From contig CAIZDF010000701.1 in the NCBI GenBank assembly GCA_903931645.1, positions 1 through 29,557 of the forward strand: a stretch of DNA of 29,557 nt. Reading direction: 5' to 3'. A program made the position numbers and the translations under genes. The notes under the pieces are model-generated. The model saw nothing but the letters and a program-made list of their open reading frames with translations, searched no databases and was not told where the DNA came from. This stretch comes from an uncultured Tolumonas sp. (lineage in GTDB: Bacteria; Pseudomonadota; Gammaproteobacteria; Enterobacterales; Aeromonadaceae). This document shows positions 25,469 through 29,557 of the stretch, piece after piece; positions within the stretch are counted from its first letter, which is position 1; every line of letters begins with the position of its first letter.

Positions 25469-26453
25469 GGCCGGCGTTAAAAAAGCAGCAATCCTAATGC
25501 TTGCGCTGGGACAAGATGAAGCCGCAGAAGTCATGAAATTTCTTGAGCCGCGCGAAGTGCATAAACTGGGCATAGCGATGTCGGCCATGAAATCGGTTTC
25601 TAATGAATTACTGAAAACCGTACTTGATGACTTCCATCAGGAAACTGAAAGCAACACCTCCTTGGGCCTTGACTCGGATGATTACATCCGTAATGTTCTG
25701 ACATTGGCATTGGGGGACAGCAAAGCCAATTCATTAATTAACCGCATTCTGACAAAAAAAGAAACCGGCGGCTTTGAGAGCTTAAAGTGGATGGATGGAA
25801 AGTCGGTAGCCGCACTGATTCAACATGAGCATCCACAGATAATCGCCACCATCCTGCTGCAACTGGAACCCTACCACGCCAGCGACATAATAACCGAGCT
25901 CACCGAGCAAACCCGTAACGAAGTAATGCTACGCATAGCTACAATGGATGGAGTGCAACCGGCTGCGCTTCTTGAGCTTAACGATGTTCTGACCGCCTTG
26001 TTAAATGGTAATGAAAACAATGCCAATAAGCCACTAGGCGGCATCCCTGCCACAGCTGCAATCATGAACTATATGAACGCAGAGTTAGAAACCTCGATCA
26101 TATCAAAATTAACTGACCTTAACCCTAAAATTGCTCAACAAGTCATTGATGAAATGTTTGTCTTTGATAACATAGTCGATATTGACGATCGCCATATTCA
26201 AACCATATTACGCTCCGTGCCCTCCGAGGCTCTAATTGTTGCCCTCAAAGGCGCCAAAAACGAAGTAAAGGAAAAAATCCTTAAGAACATGTCACAACGC
26301 GCCGCCGAAATGATGCAAGAAGACTTGGAAGTAAAAGGGCCAGTACGTTTATCAGAAGTAGAGAAACAGCAAAAAGAAATCCTGAAAATCATACGCCGAC
26401 TGTCTGACGAGGGTCAGATCTCGCTAGTCAAAGGCGACGACTCCTATGTCTAA
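25461..26453 (+). CDS. fliG: Flagellar motor switch protein FliG
   Basis: FliG sits on FliF and converts stator force to rotation. The 330-residue protein begins GVKKAAILMLALGQDEAAEV, has the middle-domain EHPQIIATILLQLEP motif, and a C-terminal torque helix (DDRHIQTILRSVPSEALIVA, then LKGAKNEVKEKILKNMSQRA) bearing the charged residues that face MotA. It ends with VRLSEVEKQQKEILKIIRRL. The length is standard. It overlaps fliF and fliH by eight bases each, implying coupled translation. Confidence 0.97.
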   Translation: MSEAGVKKAAILMLALGQDEAAEVMKFLEPREVHKLGIAMSAMKSVSNELLKTVLDDFHQETESNTSLGLDSDDYIRNVLTLALGDSKANSLINRILTKKETGGFESLKWMDGKSVAALIQHEHPQIIATILLQLEPYHASDIITELTEQTRNEVMLRIATMDGVQPAALLELNDVLTALLNGNENNANKPLGGIPATAAIMNYMNAELETSIISKLTDLNPKIAQQVIDEMFVFDNIVDIDDRHIQTILRSVPSEALIVALKGAKNEVKEKILKNMSQRAAEMMQEDLEVKGPVRLSEVEKQQKEILKIIRRLSDEGQISLVKGDDSYV

Positions 26454-27129
26454 GAATAAATTACCTCAACAGACTGCTTACCAACGCTGGGAACTGGCAT
26501 CACTAGATGTAAATACAACCCCTGAAAACATCGAGCAAAATCTAGAAATATTCCAACTCGAGCAAGAAAAGCAAGCGGGGTATGACGAAGCCTATCAAAT
26601 AGGACTTGATGAAGGGCGTGCCATCGGACTAACCGAAGGTCATGCGCAAGGGCACTTACAAGGACTCGCCCAAGGACTGACAGAAGGTCAGGCGCAAATA
26701 ACGACTATTAGCAAAGAGTTATCAATCATTAACAGGCAATATCAAAATGCGATTCACCTAGCCCGTGAAAACACCGCAAATCAACTATTAGAACTCTCCC
26801 TGGATATTGCACAGGCCATGCTAAAAACCGCACTACCCGTTCGTCCCGAACTATTGCTACCGATCATCGAACACGCATTACAGAACATTCCCTCTTTACA
26901 GTTACCCTCCACACTCCACCTGCACCCACTGGATATCGAACTGGTTCAAACGAGTCTAGGTGAAGAGTTACAACCGGCTAACTGGCGACTATTAGCCGAT
27001 CCCAACATAGAACGTGGCGGCTGCCGCATCGAAACAGCGACTAACGAAATAGATGCCACGCTATCCACTCGCTGGCAAAGACTGCAACAGTCATTAGGTC
27101 AAAATACTGACTGGCTGACTATGTCCTAA
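26446..27129 (+). CDS. fliH: Flagellar export ATPase regulator FliH
   Basis: FliH binds the export ATPase FliI and brings it to the gate. The 227-residue protein has an N-terminal tail, then a helix with eight glycines exactly four apart (G53, 57, 61, 65, 69, 73, 77, 81), the GxxxG ladder typical of FliH. Next come a long helix and a C-terminal FliI-binding domain (LELSLDIAQAMLKTALPVRP, ERGGCRIET and DATLSTRWQRL). It overlaps fliG by eight bases and ends three bases before fliI. Confidence 0.94.
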   Translation: MSKNKLPQQTAYQRWELASLDVNTTPENIEQNLEIFQLEQEKQAGYDEAYQIGLDEGRAIGLTEGHAQGHLQGLAQGLTEGQAQITTISKELSIINRQYQNAIHLARENTANQLLELSLDIAQAMLKTALPVRPELLLPIIEHALQNIPSLQLPSTLHLHPLDIELVQTSLGEELQPANWRLLADPNIERGGCRIETATNEIDATLSTRWQRLQQSLGQNTDWLTMS

Positions 27130-27132
27130 CCT

Positions 27133-28527
27133 ATGGATATTGTCAAATCACCGTGGCACTCGTTTCTCGAAGATTGCCAACACCGAATTAAACTGACCGA
27201 AACCTTGCAAATATCCGGACGCGTAACGCGCGTGGCAGGACTGGTTATGGAAGCAGTCGGTCTAAAACTGGCTATTGGTAGCCCGTGTTATGTTCCGCTT
27301 TCCAGTGGTCACCGACTTGAGGTTGAAGTCGTCGGTTTTGGCAACGACCGACTATTTCTAATGCCTTTGGGCGATGTCGAAGGCGTCCAACCCGGCGCAC
27401 TGGTTTTACCCACAGAAACAGGAAAACCGCCACTACAGTTCTTTCATACCCCAAAACCCGCACCCACCCCCGTTGAACATGGTCGCCGCCTACCCGTCGG
27501 CGAGGCTTTGCTTGGTCGCGTTCTGGATGCAACGGGACGGCCATTGGATAGCTTGGGGCCTTTACGAGGACACACAACAGCGCCTTTGTATGTGCAAGCA
27601 GCCAATCCACTACTGCGCGAACCCATCTCCTGCGTACTTGATGTCGGCATTCGCGCGATCAATAGCATGTTGACAGTTGGTCGAGGCCAGCGCATGGGGT
27701 TGTTTGCAGGATCGGGAGTAGGTAAAAGCGTTCTGCTCGGCATGATGGCACGCTACACCGCTGCCGATGTGATTGTCGTTGGCTTAATTGGCGAACGGGG
27801 CCGCGAAGTCAAAGAATTTATTGAACAAATTCTAGGCACCGAAGGAATGGCCCGCTCGGTCGTCGTGGCCGCTCCTGCTGACACACCACCACTACTGCGC
27901 TTGCAAGGTGCCGCCTACACCACCGTGATTGCCGAACATTTTCGGGACCAAGGTAAAAACGTATTATTGATTATGGATTCGTTAACCCGCTATGCCATGG
28001 CGCAACGTGAAATAGCCCTAGCCATCGGCGAACCTCCCGCCACGAAAGGCTACCCGCCATCGGTGTTTGCCAAATTACCAGCACTGGTAGAGCGTGCCGG
28101 CAATGGACAAGCTGGTGGTGGTTCAATCACGGCATTCTACACCGTACTGACAGAGGGTGATGACCAACAAGATCCCATCGCCGATTCTGCTCGTGCCATA
28201 TTGGACGGGCATATCGTCCTTAACCGCACACTGGCTGAAGCCGGACACTATCCGGCAATTGACATCGAACAATCCATCAGCCGCGCCATGCATGGCATTA
28301 CGACTGAAGAACACCAACTTACGGCGCGTCGGGTCAAACAACTCATGTCCAGCTATCAACGCAATCGGGATCTGATTAATGTCGGTGCCTACACCACGGG
28401 CACGGATCGACTACTTGACGAAGCGATAGTCAAGCATGAAAAAATTGAAGCGTTTCTACAACAAAGAATTGATGAGCGTGTCGGCATTGATCAGAGCTTA
28501 AAGGAACTTTCTACTCTATTCAATTAA
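27133..28527 (+). CDS. fliI: Flagellar type III export ATPase FliI
   Basis: FliI drives unfolding and delivery of export substrates. The 464-residue protein has a beta-barrel N-terminus and the F1-like ATPase core. The Walker A motif is [13 protein letters not shown] (about 190-202), [13 protein letters not shown] follows, Walker B is [20 protein letters not shown] with a catalytic glutamate in the GERGREV loop, and [18 protein letters not shown] is the signature of flagellar/type III ATPases. The C-terminal helical domain has [14 protein letters not shown]. Order and spacing with fliH and fliJ are standard. Confidence 0.97.
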   Translation: MDIVKSPWHSFLEDCQHRIKLTETLQISGRVTRVAGLVMEAVGLKLAIGSPCYVPLSSGHRLEVEVVGFGNDRLFLMPLGDVEGVQPGALVLPTETGKPPLQFFHTPKPAPTPVEHGRRLPVGEALLGRVLDATGRPLDSLGPLRGHTTAPLYVQAANPLLREPISCVLDVGIRAINSMLTVGRGQRMGLFAGSGVGKSVLLGMMARYTAADVIVVGLIGERGREVKEFIEQILGTEGMARSVVVAAPADTPPLLRLQGAAYTTVIAEHFRDQGKNVLLIMDSLTRYAMAQREIALAIGEPPATKGYPPSVFAKLPALVERAGNGQAGGGSITAFYTVLTEGDDQQDPIADSARAILDGHIVLNRTLAEAGHYPAIDIEQSISRAMHGITTEEHQLTARRVKQLMSSYQRNRDLINVGAYTTGTDRLLDEAIVKHEKIEAFLQQRIDERVGIDQSLKELSTLFN

Positions 28528-28559
28528 TTGATTCATTTGACCTTAGATCATAATGATTC

Positions 28560-29006
28560 ATGACTACAAAAAATGCTATCGATATTCTGACCGACCTCAC
28601 TACACGGCAATCCGAAGCTGCCGCTAAACGTATGGGCGAGGCCAACCAACAGCAAGATCAAGCCAAACAACAGCTTGACTTGTTGGTGGATTATCGTAAA
28701 AGCTATGCAGACCAACTTCAGACCCAGATGAGTCAAGGGCTCGCCGTGTCAGGTTACTGCAATTTCTACCAATTCCTGGCAAACCTTGACAAGGCAGTCG
28801 CCCAACAAAATCAGGCATGGCAAACCAGCCTGCAGTTCGTAGAAAAGGAACGCCTTAATTGGCAACTTAGCGAACGTAAACGCCTATCCTTTAACACGCT
28901 GACACAACGGGCGCAGAACGCTATGCTTCGCGAAGAAATCATCCGTGACCAAAAGCAAACAGATGAACATGCAACGCGTAAATATTCTGTAAAAGTTGAT
29001 GTTTAG
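28560..29006 (+). CDS. fliJ: Flagellar export protein FliJ
   Basis: FliJ is the coiled-coil stalk inside the FliI ring, linking it to FlhA. The 148-residue protein is almost entirely helical and rich in Gln, Ala and charged residues (RQSEAAAKRMGEANQQQDQA, then QNQAWQTSLQFVEKERLNWQ), with no glycine-rich or hydrophobic stretch. The family has low sequence identity; position between fliI and fliK and the typical length make the call firm. It overlaps fliK by eight bases. Confidence 0.88.
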   Translation: MTTKNAIDILTDLTTRQSEAAAKRMGEANQQQDQAKQQLDLLVDYRKSYADQLQTQMSQGLAVSGYCNFYQFLANLDKAVAQQNQAWQTSLQFVEKERLNWQLSERKRLSFNTLTQRAQNAMLREEIIRDQKQTDEHATRKYSVKVDV

Positions 29007-29557
29007 CTTGCCACCATCAACCATCAAAGCCTTGCAGTCTTCGCTACTTGATAAGCCTGCGGTCAAAACTATGGGTGATAACACCGGTTTTAACAATCAG
29101 TTACAAAAACAAATTTCTTCGCTTCGAGAACCCACCAATAAAGCCACCAAAACCCAATCAAGCATTGACACAGAGACAAAACAAGACCCGTTAGCCGCAA
29201 TTTTGGTAAATACCACGCCAGAAAATTTGTTTGCCCTTATTATGAATGCAAATCCTGCTCCAGCACCATTAGACGCTACGCAAACTAACCCTGATGCAGT
29301 AACACCAAAACTCGCTGCCACCGTAAAGCCGACACTATCGAATACGTTAAATACAGCTATTGAACTGCCTGCACAAAATACAGCGATAACACCCGAGTCT
29401 TTAGCTCTCAGTCGTCAATACACGAATACTATAACTACCACAGCGGCAGTAAACTCCATAGAGCCCGCAACTACGGCAAAGCCGACACTGTCGAATGCAA
29501 CCTCAGCAGCATTAAGTCCTATAGCAATGGCTTCCACCCTAAAACCGGCAATATCAG
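28999..29557 (+). CDS. fliK: Flagellar hook-length control protein FliK, N-terminal part
   Basis: An ATG at 28999 overlaps the end of fliJ by eight bases and opens a frame without a stop to the right edge (186 codons). It is Thr/Ala/Pro/Asn-rich and low in complexity, as is usual for the FliK ruler region that measures hook length. A short internal repeat is present: KPTLSN is encoded at about 29326 and again at 29479, with almost identical bases. The conserved C-terminal domain lies beyond the window, so the name rests on operon position and composition. Confidence 0.8.
   Translation, partial: MFSLPPSTIKALQSSLLDKPAVKTMGDNTGFNNQLQKQISSLREPTNKATKTQSSIDTETKQDPLAAILVNTTPENLFALIMNANPAPAPLDATQTNPDAVTPKLAATVKPTLSNTLNTAIELPAQNTAITPESLALSRQYTNTITTTAAVNSIEPATTAKPTLSNATSAALSPIAMASTLKPAIS

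Noticed and set aside
24486..25588. Several minus-strand open frames inside fliF
   Set aside because: Shadow frames with odd composition (rich in Arg, Trp, Cys), fully covered by a confident fliF.
1..29557. CRISPR array, tRNA or rRNA gene, insertion sequence or prophage
   Set aside because: No regularly spaced repeats, no tRNA-like or rRNA sequence and no transposase or phage gene were seen on either strand.

Overview
The window is a dense motility and chemotaxis locus of a flagellated proteobacterium of moderate to low GC. The flhDC master regulator, a fliE gene divergent from fliFGHIJK, and a fliT / fliK-like / small flhB-like block recall the FlhDC-controlled flagella of enterics and betaproteobacteria. 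From sequence alone I cannot decide between Beta- and Gammaproteobacteria.

Layout. Positions 3-101 hold the tail of an unidentified gene. Positions 363-5784 (+) hold two tandem paralogous hybrid histidine kinases. The second has an N-terminal membrane domain matching the ethylene-binding domain of plant ETR1-type receptors. Convergent to it, without one base between the stop codons, lies a long minus-strand run. In transcription order it is flhD, flhC, a membrane-anchored methyltransferase, motA, motB, cheZ, cheW, cheB, cheY, a short CheZ-like phosphatase, a second cheY, cheA and a lone receiver domain. Upstream, also on the minus strand, come a LuxR-type response regulator with no ordinary start codon in the right place, cheR-cheD, and a chemoreceptor ending in a CheR-tethering pentapeptide. 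Positions 21215-23278 (+) hold a decayed reading frame, fliT, a FliK-domain protein and a short FlhB-like protein. fliE (minus) diverges from fliFGHIJ and the start of fliK (plus), which runs off the window.

How the parts work together. FlhDC would turn on flagellar genes. MotAB drive rotation. The receptor signals through CheW and CheA to CheY. CheR, CheB and CheD adapt the receptor. CheZ, and probably the short CheZ-like protein, remove phosphate from CheY. FliE-FliK build the basal body and export machinery. The two hybrid kinases and the lone receiver next to cheA look like an added sensory input.

The most notable points are the ethylene-receptor-like kinase, the second minimal CheZ-type phosphatase that shares its C-terminal peptide with CheD, the methyltransferase inside the flhDC-mot operon, and three apparent sequence lesions: the regulator start, a frame with four in-frame stops before fliT, and the fliF 5' end.
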